NCBI GenBank assembly: GCA_944390935.1
Contig: CALXRU010000004.1
Coordinates: forward strand, 36,929 to 100,928
Direction: 5' to 3'
DNA: 64,000 nucleotides
Source: Acidaminococcaceae bacterium
Lineage (GTDB): Bacteria; Bacillota; Negativicutes; Acidaminococcales; Acidaminococcaceae
Program-made: the position numbers and the translations under genes
Notes under the pieces: model-generated
Seen by the model: only the letters and a program-made list of their open reading frames with translations
Databases searched by the model: none
Told to the model about the DNA's origin: nothing
Part shown: piece after piece, positions 26,363-35,782 of the stretch
Layout: every line of letters starts with the position of its first letter
Numbering within the stretch: the first letter of the stretch is position 1

Positions 26363-27843
26363 TGTCACAGTTAAGCTGCACCAATTTTTTAGCAGAAAAA
26401 ATACAACAACTTAAAATTGCCGTTATCGGCGATGTAATGCTGGACCGCTATTTTTACGGCGAGGTTAAGCGCATTTCGCCGGAAGCGCCGGTGCCTGTCA
26501 ACAAGGTAACGCGCATTACTTCCGTGCTGGGCGGCGCGGCCAACGTGGCTGCCAACCTGGCGCATCTGGATTGCAAGGTATATGTCGGCGGCGTGACTGG
26601 CGACGATGAAAACCGACATTTGCTTGAGAAGATGATGGCGGAGGCCGGCATTGATTACAGCGGTCTGATTAAATCGGACAAGCGCGCCACCATTACCAAA
26701 ATGCGTATTTTAGGCGCCAAGCAGCAAATGCTGCGCCTTGATTTTGAAGAAGTCGGCGATATGTCCGAAGACGAAACAGAGCGCCTCAGCGCATGGCTTC
26801 TGAGCCTCATTGACAGCGGGCTGGACGGCATTGCCATTTCGGATTACGCCAAGGGCGTTTGCTCACATAACTTTCTGCAATGGGTCATCGCCACGGCGGA
26901 ACAGCACAAGATACCGGTACTGGTCGACCCGAAGGGCGCGGATTGGACGAAGTACAGCGGCTGCACTTTTATTACCCCTAACTTAAAGGAAATGTGCGAA
27001 GCGGCGCACGAAACCGTGCCTAACGAGGATGAACCGGTACTGTGCCTTGCGCGCGATGCTGCCAAAACCTACAATATTAAAAACGTAGTCGTTACCCGCA
27101 GCGAAAAAGGCATGACGCTGGCAGGGCAGAACGGGCTTGTCATCAACGCACCTGCAACGGCGCTGGATGTTTTTGATGTATCCGGTGCAGGCGACACTGT
27201 TGCCGCTACTTTGCTGGCCGGTGCAGCAGGCGGGCTTGATTTAAGCGACGCCGTGTACATGGCTAACCGTGCTGCAGGCATTGTTGTCGGCAAAGTCGGC
27301 ACTTACCCGGTGCACCGCGATGAACTTTTAAAAGACCTGCTTGCCGAGCAGCGCAAGGATGGCTACGGCTACCGCACTTTAAGCTGGCAGGAAATTGAAT
27401 CGCTTGCCAACACCTGGCGTGCCTGCGGCGAAAAAATCGTTTTCACCAACGGCTGCTTTGATATCCTGCACGTGGGTCATGTATCCTATTTAGAGCAGGC
27501 GGCGCGATTGGGCAAGCATTTAATTGTCGGGCTTAATACGGACGCATCCGTTAAGCGTTTAAAGGGCGCAACTCGCCCGTTGAACCACGAGCTTGACCGC
27601 GCCCGCGTTTTATCCGCGTTAGCGTGTGTTGATGCCGTTGTGCTGTTTGGCGAAGATACGCCGACAGAACTGATTAAAAAAATCCGCCCCGACATTTTGG
27701 TTAAGGGCGGCGATTATAAACCCGAAGAAGTTGCCGGGCGCGAATACGCCAGCGAAGTACAGATTATTAAATTCGAGGACGGCTATTCCACAACCGGACT
27801 TTTGGAAAAAGTGGCACAGCTTGTGAAGGAGGGCAAATTATGA
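26362..27843 (+). CDS. hldE: Bifunctional heptose-7-phosphate kinase / heptose-1-phosphate adenylyltransferase
   Basis: 493 aa, full-length fusion. N-terminal PfkB kinase domain (~1-330): IGDVMLDRYFYGEVKRISPEAPVPV is typical RfaE (in part: DVMLDRYFYG), and the catalytic base lies in DVSGAGDTVAATLL. C-terminal nucleotidyltransferase domain (~355-493): FTNGCFDILHVGHVSYL with the HxGH motif, and KGGDYKPEEVAG. Together they phosphorylate C1 and attach AMP. Neighbours gmhA, hldD and gmhB supply the rest of the pathway. Confidence 0.97.
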   Translation: MSQLSCTNFLAEKIQQLKIAVIGDVMLDRYFYGEVKRISPEAPVPVNKVTRITSVLGGAANVAANLAHLDCKVYVGGVTGDDENRHLLEKMMAEAGIDYSGLIKSDKRATITKMRILGAKQQMLRLDFEEVGDMSEDETERLSAWLLSLIDSGLDGIAISDYAKGVCSHNFLQWVIATAEQHKIPVLVDPKGADWTKYSGCTFITPNLKEMCEAAHETVPNEDEPVLCLARDAAKTYNIKNVVVTRSEKGMTLAGQNGLVINAPATALDVFDVSGAGDTVAATLLAGAAGGLDLSDAVYMANRAAGIVVGKVGTYPVHRDELLKDLLAEQRKDGYGYRTLSWQEIESLANTWRACGEKIVFTNGCFDILHVGHVSYLEQAARLGKHLIVGLNTDASVKRLKGATRPLNHELDRARVLSALACVDAVVLFGEDTPTELIKKIRPDILVKGGDYKPEEVAGREYASEVQIIKFEDGYSTTGLLEKVAQLVKEGKL

Positions 27844-28814
27844 TTATTGTAACCGGCGGCGCCGGATTTATCGGCAGCAACATTGTTAAAGGGCTTAATG
27901 AACGCGGCCGCGACGATATTTTGGTGGTCGATAACCTTACCAATATGGTGAAATTCAAAAACATCCAAGGCTTAAAGGTGATGGATTACATGGACAAGAT
28001 TGATTTTGCCGAAGCGCTGAAAGCAGGCAAATTTGCCCATGAAAAAATTGACGTTATTTTCCACGAGGGCGCATGCAGCGACACGATGGAATACAACGGC
28101 AAGTACATGATGCAGAACAACTTTGAATACACCAAAAACCTGATGCATTTTGCCATGGACAGAAAAATTCAGATGATTTATGCTTCGTCCGCTTCTACCT
28201 ATGGCAGCGGTGCGCACGGCTTCAGCGAAAAGCCGGAATGCGAGGAAGCGCTGAACGTTTATGCGTTCTCTAAACTGTTTTTTGATAACTATGCCCGCCG
28301 TTATTTTGACAAAATGGACAGCCAGCTGGTTGGCCTGCGTTATTTTAATGTTTACGGCCCGCAGGAAAACCACAAGGGCAAAATGGCTTCCATGGTCTTC
28401 CAGATGTACAACCAGTGGAAGGCCGAAGGCAAGGTTAAACTGTTTGAAGGCATCGACGGTTACGGCAACGGCGAGCAGACCCGCGACTTTATCTATGTTA
28501 AGGACGTTGTTAAGGTTAACTTCTTCTTTTGGGACCACCCGGAACTGCGCGGCGTTTACAACTGCGGCACCGGCCATGCACACACCTTTAACACGCTGGC
28601 TAAAGGCGTGCTGAAACATTTCGGCAGCGGCACTCTGGAATACATTCCGTTCCCTGATGTTCTGCGCGGCAAATACCAGAGCTACACGCAGGCTGATCCG
28701 ACCAAGCTTCTGGCAGCGGGTTACGACGGCGGCTTCACCGATATCGAAGACGCGGTAGCCGAATACTGCGCACTTTTGGACAAGACCGGCGGGTACTACA
28801 CCTATGAAGCTTAA
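27840..28814 (+). CDS. hldD: ADP-L-glycero-D-manno-heptose 6-epimerase
   Basis: 324 aa extended short-chain dehydrogenase. NADP-binding GGAGFIGSNIVK at ~5-16; family-specific FHEGACSDT (~75); catalytic Ser region YASSASTYG and the YxxxK motif YAFSKLFFD. It converts ADP-D,D-heptose to ADP-L,D-heptose, the donor for the two heptosyltransferases downstream. Overlaps hldE by 4 bases (ATGA type) and gmhB by 11. Confidence 0.97.
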   Translation: MIIVTGGAGFIGSNIVKGLNERGRDDILVVDNLTNMVKFKNIQGLKVMDYMDKIDFAEALKAGKFAHEKIDVIFHEGACSDTMEYNGKYMMQNNFEYTKNLMHFAMDRKIQMIYASSASTYGSGAHGFSEKPECEEALNVYAFSKLFFDNYARRYFDKMDSQLVGLRYFNVYGPQENHKGKMASMVFQMYNQWKAEGKVKLFEGIDGYGNGEQTRDFIYVKDVVKVNFFFWDHPELRGVYNCGTGHAHTFNTLAKGVLKHFGSGTLEYIPFPDVLRGKYQSYTQADPTKLLAAGYDGGFTDIEDAVAEYCALLDKTGGYYTYEA

Positions 28815-29304
28815 AGCTGCGTTTTTCGACCGCGACGGCGTGCTGAACGTCGATAAGTCGTACTTATATAAAATTGAAGATTTGGAATGGATTGACGGCG
28901 CAAAAGAAGCGCTGGCCTATTTAACGCAGCATGGTTACACCGTTTTTGTGGTGACCAACCAAAGCGGCATCGCCCGCGGCTATTACACCGTGGACGATAT
29001 GAACAAGCTGCATGAATTTATGGCGCAGCATGTGGCGGCGGCAGGTGGTAAAATCGAAAAATTTTACTACTGCCCGCATCTGCCGGAAGGCAAAATTGCT
29101 GAATACGCCGTTGAATGCGATTGCCGAAAACCCAAGCCGGGGCTGATTTTGCGCGCGTTTGAAGAATATGGCATCGACAAGGACGCTGCCTTTTTAATCG
29201 GCGACAAGCCGCGCGACGTGGAATCCGCAGAAGCGGCAGGCATTAAAGGCTATTTATTTAGCGGCGGCAATTTATTAAACTTTGTTAAAGAGATAGTTGG
29301 CTGA
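28804..29304 (+). CDS. gmhB: D-glycero-D-manno-heptose 1,7-bisphosphate 7-phosphatase
   Basis: 166 aa HAD-type phosphatase. Motif I FDRDGVLNVD, VVTNQSGIARGYY, and a Cys/His zinc loop CPHLPEG ... CDCRKPKPG typical for GmhB; motif IV IGDKPRDVESAEAAGI. It removes the C7 phosphate between the two activities of HldE. Slightly shorter than the E. coli protein but with every motif. Overlaps hldD by 11 bases and the next gene by one base. Confidence 0.95.
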   Translation: MKLKAAFFDRDGVLNVDKSYLYKIEDLEWIDGAKEALAYLTQHGYTVFVVTNQSGIARGYYTVDDMNKLHEFMAQHVAAAGGKIEKFYYCPHLPEGKIAEYAVECDCRKPKPGLILRAFEEYGIDKDAAFLIGDKPRDVESAEAAGIKGYLFSGGNLLNFVKEIVG

Positions 29305-30338
29305 TGGAATATAAAAATATTTTACTTATTAAAATGAGCTCGCTGGGCGATATCCTGCACTCGCTGCCGTTTGCGGCGGCGTTGCGCGGGCGGTTTCCCC
29401 ATGCAAAAATAACGTGGCTGGTGCATCCTCAGTTTGCCGGTTTTTTGCCGGACCCGCCCGTTATCGACGAGGTCATTTATTTTGATAAGGTTAAATTTAA
29501 TAAAATGAGCCTGTTCGATAAACTGCATTATTTTAAGGAAATGCGCAGGCTTTTGCACAGCAAGCATTTTGATTTGGTCATTGACTTGCAGGGGCTGTTT
29601 AAAAGCGCGGTGCTGGCTGCCATCAGCGGCTGTGATAACCGCATCGGCTACTGCGAAATGCGCGAGGGCAGCAAATTCATCAGCCGCCCTATTACCGGAG
29701 CACATAAAGCTGACCATGTTATCGAGCGCTATCTTGACGTTGCCCGCTATCTGGGCGCGGAAGTTGACGGAATAGAGTTCCCGCTGCCGGATTTGACGAA
29801 GGAAAGCCAATCCGTTGCGGAAAAATTACACAATAAAGGCCTTAACGGCGATTACGTTGTTATGGTGCCGGGTGCGCGCTGGGAAACCAAGGTGTGGCCG
29901 CCGGAAAATTACGCCAAACTTGCGGAAATGCTTATTGCCGGTGGCACAAGTGTTGTGCTGGCTGGCGGACCGGACGATGCGCCTAAGGGCGAAGCGATTG
30001 CGGAAAAGTGCAAATCCGCTAAGCTTATCAATTTAATCGGGCAGACTTCGCTGCGCGAGTTGGCGGCGCTGATTAAGGGCAGCAGCTTTTACATCAGCGG
30101 CGATACCGGGCCTCTGCACTTTGCGGCGGCGCTCAAAAAGCCGCTTATCGCCATGTATGGCCCGACCAAGGCCGACCGCACCGGCCCTTACGGCAGCGAT
30201 AACAGTACGGTTATTATCAGCCCGGCCAAATGCGCAGGCTGCCTTAAAAAGCATTGCAGCGACTGGCACTGCATGTACGATATTACAACCGAGATGGTGT
30301 TTGAAACTTATACCAAAAAGCGTGGGGAGATGAATTAA
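29304..30338 (+). CDS. LPS heptosyltransferase (GT9), heptosyltransferase I-like
   Basis: 344 aa GT-B fold. Start LLIKMSSLGDILHSLP is the classical ADP-heptose:LPS transferase opening; ADP-heptose binding is seen in ISGDTGPLHFAAALKKPLIAMYGPT (in part: SGDTGPLHFAAA). The middle has VPGARWETKVWPPENYAKL. A Cys-rich C-terminus (CAGCLKKHC) resembles other Negativicute/Gram-negative members. First of two adjacent GT9 genes; order suggests it acts first on Kdo, but the I/II assignment is inference. Confidence 0.9.
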   Translation: MEYKNILLIKMSSLGDILHSLPFAAALRGRFPHAKITWLVHPQFAGFLPDPPVIDEVIYFDKVKFNKMSLFDKLHYFKEMRRLLHSKHFDLVIDLQGLFKSAVLAAISGCDNRIGYCEMREGSKFISRPITGAHKADHVIERYLDVARYLGAEVDGIEFPLPDLTKESQSVAEKLHNKGLNGDYVVMVPGARWETKVWPPENYAKLAEMLIAGGTSVVLAGGPDDAPKGEAIAEKCKSAKLINLIGQTSLRELAALIKGSSFYISGDTGPLHFAAALKKPLIAMYGPTKADRTGPYGSDNSTVIISPAKCAGCLKKHCSDWHCMYDITTEMVFETYTKKRGEMN

Positions 30339-31376
30339 ATGGTTGAACTGAACGGAAAGAAAATACTGGTTACCTTTTTAATGCATCTGGGCGACCTGAC
30401 GCTGACGACGCCGTTTATCCACGCCTTGCGCAAAGCCGCGCCCGACAGCCATATCACCATGCTGGTGGATGAAAAGCTGAAGGACGTGGTGCTTTTTAAC
30501 CCATATTTGGATGAAGTTATTACGATTGACAAAAAAGGGCGCGACAACAGCATTTTGGCACTTATCGCCTGCGCGCGCCAGTTAAGCAAGCATAATTTTG
30601 ACGTGCTGATAAACCTGCACCCCAACGAGCGCTGCTCCTTTATCGACGCCGTGACCAGCGTTAAGCTGCGAACCGGCACGACGCACAGCATTTTTAAATG
30701 GCGCTGGGACGTGTTTACGCCGCTGGACCGCAGCATGCACGCGGCAGATATGTATCTGGACGTGCTGACGCAGCTGGGCGTTAAAAATCTTACGCACAAC
30801 GGGCTGGAGATTTTCCCCGGCGAGCGCCATATTGAAGAAGCCAATACTTTTTGGAAAGAACACGGCGTAACGCCTGAAGATAAGCTGATTGGCTTTAATA
30901 TCGGCAGCGCGGTGGTTACCAAACGCTGGGCGCCGGAGCGTTTTGCCGAAGTGGCCGACCATTTTGCAAACAGCGGCTATAAAGTTGTGTACTTTGGCGG
31001 TGCTATGGACGAAGAAATGGTGCAGGACGCCGTTAGCCACATGAAAACAACGCCTGTTATTGCAACGGGAGCGTTTGGCATTGGTGGCCTTGCCGCAGCC
31101 ATGCACAGGTGCAGCCTGATTATCACTAACGACAGCGGACCTATGCACGTTGCCATCAGCCAGAAGGTGCCCATTGTGGCAATGTACGGGCCGAGCAACC
31201 CCAAACTGTACGGGCCTTACACCAAAGACGCCGTTATCGTAACCGCACAGCCGCCGTGCCGTGGCTGCGCAGGCGGCATGAAGCATAAATGCAGCGACAT
31301 GCAGTGTATGACCCGCCTCACAGTAGCGCAGGTCATCACCGCGGCAGAAGAAATGCTGGAGAAACATAAAAAATAA
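30339..31376 (+). CDS. LPS heptosyltransferase (GT9), second enzyme
   Basis: 345 aa, starts directly after the preceding GT9 gene. ILVTFLMHLGDLTLTTPFIHAL (in part: MHLGDLTLTTPF) replaces the usual 'iR.saiGDv' start; FNIGSAVVTKRWAPERFAEVAD (in part: VTKRWAPERF) and TNDSGPMHVAISQKVPIVAMYG (in part: NDSGPMHVA) form the ADP-heptose site. The Cys-rich end CRGCAGGMKHKC parallels the first enzyme, so the two are paralogues. Probably adds the second heptose of the inner core. Confidence 0.9.
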   Translation: MVELNGKKILVTFLMHLGDLTLTTPFIHALRKAAPDSHITMLVDEKLKDVVLFNPYLDEVITIDKKGRDNSILALIACARQLSKHNFDVLINLHPNERCSFIDAVTSVKLRTGTTHSIFKWRWDVFTPLDRSMHAADMYLDVLTQLGVKNLTHNGLEIFPGERHIEEANTFWKEHGVTPEDKLIGFNIGSAVVTKRWAPERFAEVADHFANSGYKVVYFGGAMDEEMVQDAVSHMKTTPVIATGAFGIGGLAAAMHRCSLIITNDSGPMHVAISQKVPIVAMYGPSNPKLYGPYTKDAVIVTAQPPCRGCAGGMKHKCSDMQCMTRLTVAQVITAAEEMLEKHKK

Positions 31377-31388
31377 TCGAGGATAAAA

Positions 31389-33317
31389 ATGCAGAGATTT
31401 CAAATCTTTTGGCATAATTTACAGCAAGACCTAAAAATATTTTTATACTTCATAATCCTGTTCAGCGCGTTCAGGCTGGCTTTTCTGGGTATTTTCCATA
31501 CCTATCTTGCCTCCTGCTCCTGGCAGGATATTTTTCTGTGCCTGTGGTATGGCTTCCGTTTAAGCCTTAAAACTGCAGGCATGATTGCGCTTATCGGTTT
31601 TGCGTTTACAACGCTGCCGCAGCTTGCGCTGATGAAATGGCCGTCGGAGCAGATTCGCAAAGTATGGGGCGCAGTGGCAGTTGCGGTGTTTACCATAGCC
31701 TTTTTCGCGCGCATACCGTATTTTGAAATTTTTAATTCCGGCTTCAACATTATGCTGATTAACGGAGCGCATGACGATTGGAGCGCGATTGTAGATACAG
31801 CCGTCAACGAATACGGGCTTTTATGGCGTTTGCCTTTGGCAATACTTGCGGCAGGCGTATTGGCATGGCTGCTGTTTAAGCTGCTGAAAATAAAAACGCG
31901 TTCGGCACAGATAGCAGGACGCAAAAAACTTTGGATTGCAGTTGCAAGAGTAGTAATTGTCTTGCCAATATTTTTTGTGTTTGTGCGTTTCGGGGGGGCA
32001 TTTGACTTTGCCCATTCCATTAACTGGGAAAGTGCCGAGCGTTTAAAATCGGCTTTTTTAAACGAGAATATTCTTGATGACGGGCAGGCTTTTTACCGCG
32101 TTTATCAAATTTATAAAGAACAGAAAAAACTGACCAATGTTAATATCTCACCGGAAGAAATCCGTAAGGATATCGCCGTTTTGGGCGGTAATCCGCAGGC
32201 AGCGACGGTTGAAGAGGCCTTTAAACGGCAGGTAATAGTGCCCAAACTTGCCCAACAGCCGGATAATGTTATTGTAATTTTGGGTGAAAGTTATGCCCTG
32301 TGGCCGATGCTGCCCAAATATCAGGCAATGGGGCTGGCAGATGAAGCGCTGCGCATGGCGAACAGTGACAACAGTTGCCAAACTTCATTGATGCTGGCAC
32401 ACGGCAGTGGCACAATGCCTGCGGTTAACGGCTTTGTAACCGGCCTTGCCGAAGCAGGCTTAACAGAAGAAACCGTGCCGGAGAGTTATAAAACCAAGTA
32501 CGGCACCGGCATTGGGCAGATTATGAAAGATGCCGGTTATACAACGGTGTTCTGGTACGGCGGCATGCCTTCGTGGCGCAATATTAAAAACTATGTGTTG
32601 GCGCAAAATTTTGACGAATGTTACTGCGCGAGCGATTTTCATTATGAAGGAGGCAATGCCTGGGGCTGCCCGGATAAAACCTTGTTTAACAGGGTGTACG
32701 ATTATATCGACAGCCATTCGGGTCAGAAGACTTTTTACATTATTTTAACAACCAGCAATCATCCGCCTTATACTATTGACGTTGCTGCGGAAGGGTTTGA
32801 CAAAAATAAAGTGCTGCAAAATCTGCCGGACGATATCAGCAGCGACAGCGAAACCATTAACGAGTTGGGGCACATCTGGTATGCCGATATGGCGATGGGC
32901 AGCTTTGTGCGCCAAACTGAAAAATTAAAGCCGGATACCCTGTTTGTGGTAACCGGCGACCATGCGGAACGCTTTACCTTCAGCAAAGATGTTGACGACA
33001 AAACATATTCAGCCATTCCCTGCATAATTTACGGGCAGGGAATTCATAAAAACTGGCTGCCGGAAAATGCAACCGGCTGCGCCATGCAGATAGCGCCGAC
33101 GCTGGCAGAAATCGTTGGCAAACCTGATATGCAGTACAGCAGCATTTTGCCAGACCTGTTTGCTAATGACAAACCTGTCTTTAACCACCGCTTCTACGCA
33201 TGGGACGATAAAATCTTCGACCTTAACTCCAAAACGCCGGATGACATCAAAGACCGAGCCGACGCAGCTAAGAAAATAACGGCATGGAGAGTAATTAGAG
33301 GCAATAACATAAGGTAA
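31389..33317 (+). CDS. LTA-synthase/MdoB-type sulfatase-fold transferase (carries a G7 tract)
   Basis: 642 aa inner-membrane protein: 4-5 membrane helices in the first ~210 residues, then a periplasmic alkaline-phosphatase-fold domain. Metal site VIVILGESYALWP, nucleophile Thr in SGTMPAVNGF, and VVTGDHAERF are the typical LtaS/OpgB positions. It probably transfers phosphoglycerol or phosphoethanolamine to surface glycan. A G7 tract at 31992-31998 (codons 202-204) lies between membrane and catalytic parts; one extra G would give a stop after residue 205. Last GC-rich gene of the LPS core operon. Confidence 0.88.
   Translation: MQRFQIFWHNLQQDLKIFLYFIILFSAFRLAFLGIFHTYLASCSWQDIFLCLWYGFRLSLKTAGMIALIGFAFTTLPQLALMKWPSEQIRKVWGAVAVAVFTIAFFARIPYFEIFNSGFNIMLINGAHDDWSAIVDTAVNEYGLLWRLPLAILAAGVLAWLLFKLLKIKTRSAQIAGRKKLWIAVARVVIVLPIFFVFVRFGGAFDFAHSINWESAERLKSAFLNENILDDGQAFYRVYQIYKEQKKLTNVNISPEEIRKDIAVLGGNPQAATVEEAFKRQVIVPKLAQQPDNVIVILGESYALWPMLPKYQAMGLADEALRMANSDNSCQTSLMLAHGSGTMPAVNGFVTGLAEAGLTEETVPESYKTKYGTGIGQIMKDAGYTTVFWYGGMPSWRNIKNYVLAQNFDECYCASDFHYEGGNAWGCPDKTLFNRVYDYIDSHSGQKTFYIILTTSNHPPYTIDVAAEGFDKNKVLQNLPDDISSDSETINELGHIWYADMAMGSFVRQTEKLKPDTLFVVTGDHAERFTFSKDVDDKTYSAIPCIIYGQGIHKNWLPENATGCAMQIAPTLAEIVGKPDMQYSSILPDLFANDKPVFNHRFYAWDDKIFDLNSKTPDDIKDRADAAKKITAWRVIRGNNIR
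31992..31998 (+). repeat. G7 homopolymer tract in the LTA-synthase-like gene
   Basis: Seven consecutive G. The gene is in frame at this length. Both +1 and -1 lead to early stops. Compare tracts at 36221, 38604 and 41604. Confidence 0.95.
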
Positions 33318-33361
33318 AATATGGTATAATGAAAATAGAAAATTATTTTGCAGAGGATTTT

Positions 33362-34111
33362 ATGTCAACTTTATCAATAGTTATACTTACTAAGAATGAA
33401 GAAAAAAACATAACAGATGTTATTAATAATGTTAAAACATTAGCCGATGAAATAATTGTAGTTGATTCAGGCAGTACTGATAAAACTGTTGAATTAGCAA
33501 AAAAAAGCGGAGCTAAAGTTATTTATCGAGCATGGGATAATGACTTTTCTGCGCAGCGAAATTTTGCAATTAATAATGTTACAACAGACTGGTTATTATT
33601 TTTGGATGCAGATGAAAGAATAGATGCTTTGCTGGCAGAGCAAATAAAAAAAGCTGTTTCTGATAAAACATTAAAGCAATATTCAATGCTGCGCCGTATA
33701 CATGCATTTGGTTTTGAATATAAACACGGTATTTTTAAACCGGATGAGGTTATAAGACTATTCCCGGCTAAAAAAGTGCATTATGAAAATAAAGTGCATG
33801 AGCATCCCGTATGTGATTTACTTAAAGAAAAATTAAATGGTTATATTGAGCATTATACTTATGATAGCTGGCAAAGCTGGTGGGATAAAGCCGGACACTA
33901 TACAACTATATGGGCAGAAGATGCTTATAACCATGATAAAAGAACAAGTGTAGGCAGTGCATTTTTTCATGCTTTTTATGGTTTTTTACGGGCGTATATT
34001 ATACAATTAGGCTTTTTAGATGGTTGGAGCGGTTTATATTCAAGTGCATTTCACGCATGTTATATTTTATTGAAGTATTGCAAATTATATGAATTACAAA
34101 CTAAAAAATAA
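33362..34111 (+). CDS. Glycosyltransferase family 2 (WaaE/KdtX-like)
   Basis: 249 aa from ATG 33362 behind AGAGGA. GT-A fold: SIVILTKNEEKNI start, IIVVDSGSTDKTVELAKKSG (in part: VVDSGSTDKT), DWLLFLDADERID with the DxD metal site. The length and FSAQRNFAIN stretch match the WaaE/KdtX beta-glycosyltransferases that decorate LPS core heptose. From this gene onwards the DNA becomes AT-rich, marking the left edge of the variable region; a TATAAT at 33325 may give it its own promoter. Confidence 0.9.
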   Translation: MSTLSIVILTKNEEKNITDVINNVKTLADEIIVVDSGSTDKTVELAKKSGAKVIYRAWDNDFSAQRNFAINNVTTDWLLFLDADERIDALLAEQIKKAVSDKTLKQYSMLRRIHAFGFEYKHGIFKPDEVIRLFPAKKVHYENKVHEHPVCDLLKEKLNGYIEHYTYDSWQSWWDKAGHYTTIWAEDAYNHDKRTSVGSAFFHAFYGFLRAYIIQLGFLDGWSGLYSSAFHACYILLKYCKLYELQTKK

Positions 34112-34124
34112 TTAAAGGTGAAAG

Positions 34125-34637
34125 ATGACAGTTATTAGATTATTATCAAAACATATAATGCGACTAAAAAACAGTTTATACAGACGGTTAAAAATATTTT
34201 TACTAAAATGTCAGTATGGAACTAAATTTAAAGCTAAAAAATTTCATTTTAGAACAGGTTTTCATATTTTTATTGAAGATGCCGGTAATGTCCAAATAGG
34301 TAATGGTTGTTTTTTTAATAATTATTGTTCAATAACAGCAAGAAAATCTGTGATCATTGGTAATAATTGTATTTTTGGAGAGAATGTAAAGATTTATGAT
34401 CATAATCATAAGTATAAATCTTTATCAATACCTATATGCAAGCAGGGATTTTCTGCTGAAGAAATAAGAATAGAAGATAATTGTTGGATTGCAAGTAATG
34501 TTATAATATTAAAAGGAGTGCATATAGGAGCAAATAGCGTTGTTGGGGCAGGTGTAATTGTTTATAAAAATATTCCTGAAAATTCTGTTGTTATAGCTAA
34601 ACAAAATATTGTTTCTTACAATAGAAATTATGAATAA
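34125..34637 (+). CDS. Hexapeptide-repeat acyltransferase
   Basis: 170 aa left-handed beta-helix protein. Hexapeptide repeats: VQIGNGCFFNNYCSITA, VIIGNNCIFGENVKIYDHNH, IEDNCWIASNVIILKGVHIGANSVVGAGVIV (each quoted only in core: IGNGCFF, IGNNCIF, IGANSVVGAG). The DHNH motif has the catalytic His expected for the sugar O-acetyltransferase group (NodL/WcaF-like). It likely acetylates an LPS or O-antigen sugar. AT-rich gene 13 bp after the GT2 gene. Confidence 0.88.
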   Translation: MTVIRLLSKHIMRLKNSLYRRLKIFLLKCQYGTKFKAKKFHFRTGFHIFIEDAGNVQIGNGCFFNNYCSITARKSVIIGNNCIFGENVKIYDHNHKYKSLSIPICKQGFSAEEIRIEDNCWIASNVIILKGVHIGANSVVGAGVIVYKNIPENSVVIAKQNIVSYNRNYE

Positions 34638-34643
34638 ACATTA

Positions 34644-35705
34644 CTATGACATGTGCTTTGCAATTTGTTCAATTAAAGTAAGTAATTCATAATTTTCTTT
34701 AACTTTAAGATATCCTTGATTAGCAATTTTATTGCGCAAAGTTTCGTTTTTTAAATAAAAATCAATTTTTTCTACAAGGTCGTCAACTGTTTTAAATTCT
34801 ACTAAATCTGTTCCCGATTTCAGTAAAGTTTTATCAATATGTCCTTCGTCTATAATTTCAAATGTTTTACATCCTAACAATTCAAAAGTCCTGGGATTAG
34901 GACCGGTATGCATTCCTGCGTGTGTAGCTACATGAATATTAAGGCAAATTTTACTATTATTGTATAAATCAACAAGTTCTTTACCCAATATCGGGCGATT
35001 TGTTATATATTTCATTAAATGTGGATATTTGTAATTATACTTTAAACGTCTAACTAAAAGTTTTGGTAAAAGCCAAATGCTTGGAATATGAAAAAGCTGA
35101 ATGCTGGTAAATACTGTAAACTTTAAGTTGTTTTCGTAAACATATTTTGCTACAGATTCGAGAATATCTAATCTATGCTTATCTAAACGTCCAACAAAGC
35201 ATAAATCATAAAATTTATTGATACTATCATTTGGTTTATAAATTTCATTATCAGAACCTAATGGAAGAAATTTTACAAATTTATGTGGTTTAAATTCAAT
35301 GCTGGCATCAGAAGGTTCGTAAGAAAAAATTTCGTCATAATAATGCATGTGTTCTAAAGCTTTATCACACCATCTTATAGAGTCAATACAATACATAAAA
35401 ATTGGTAATTTATATGTATTGCAGTATTGAAGAAATTCTTCGCTCATACGGCTGTTATTTAAAACAAAAACGTAATCTGGATTAAATTTTTTAGCAGCTT
35501 CTATATAAGCTATATTTTGACTATGAAAAAAATCTGTTAAAAATTTTTTGCGGGATATTCTTTTTTGAATACGATTTTGGTCTTTAAATTTAATATATTC
35601 CGGTTCTAAAATATTAAAACCTAATTTTTCAAAGCATTTTTTTATAGAATCAGAATATAATAGTATGCTTGGTGTACCAATATATAATATTTTTTTGTTG
35701 CTCAT
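34644..35705 (-). CDS. CgeB-like glycosyltransferase, encoded on the opposite strand
   Basis: 353 aa. N-terminal part contains a nucleotide-sugar-transferase-like Rossmann pattern (ILYIGTPSILLYSDSI, PDYVFVLNNSRM). The C-terminal ~110 residues match the Glyco_trans_1_2/CgeB type: SKICLNIHVATHAGMHTGPNPRTFELLGCKTFEI (core: GPNPRTFELLGC). Sugar and acceptor unknown. It is the only minus-strand gene between 16 and 43 kb in the LPS region and ends 6 bp from the acetyltransferase stop, so it is an insertion in an otherwise one-way operon and needs its own promoter. Confidence 0.8.
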   Translation of the reverse strand: MSNKKILYIGTPSILLYSDSIKKCFEKLGFNILEPEYIKFKDQNRIQKRISRKKFLTDFFHSQNIAYIEAAKKFNPDYVFVLNNSRMSEEFLQYCNTYKLPIFMYCIDSIRWCDKALEHMHYYDEIFSYEPSDASIEFKPHKFVKFLPLGSDNEIYKPNDSINKFYDLCFVGRLDKHRLDILESVAKYVYENNLKFTVFTSIQLFHIPSIWLLPKLLVRRLKYNYKYPHLMKYITNRPILGKELVDLYNNSKICLNIHVATHAGMHTGPNPRTFELLGCKTFEIIDEGHIDKTLLKSGTDLVEFKTVDDLVEKIDFYLKNETLRNKIANQGYLKVKENYELLTLIEQIAKHMS

Positions 35706-35782
35706 ATAAAAAACCTTTCATTAAAATATTTTTTACGCTAAAATAATTATAACAAAAATTCTTAATAAAGGAAATGAAATTG

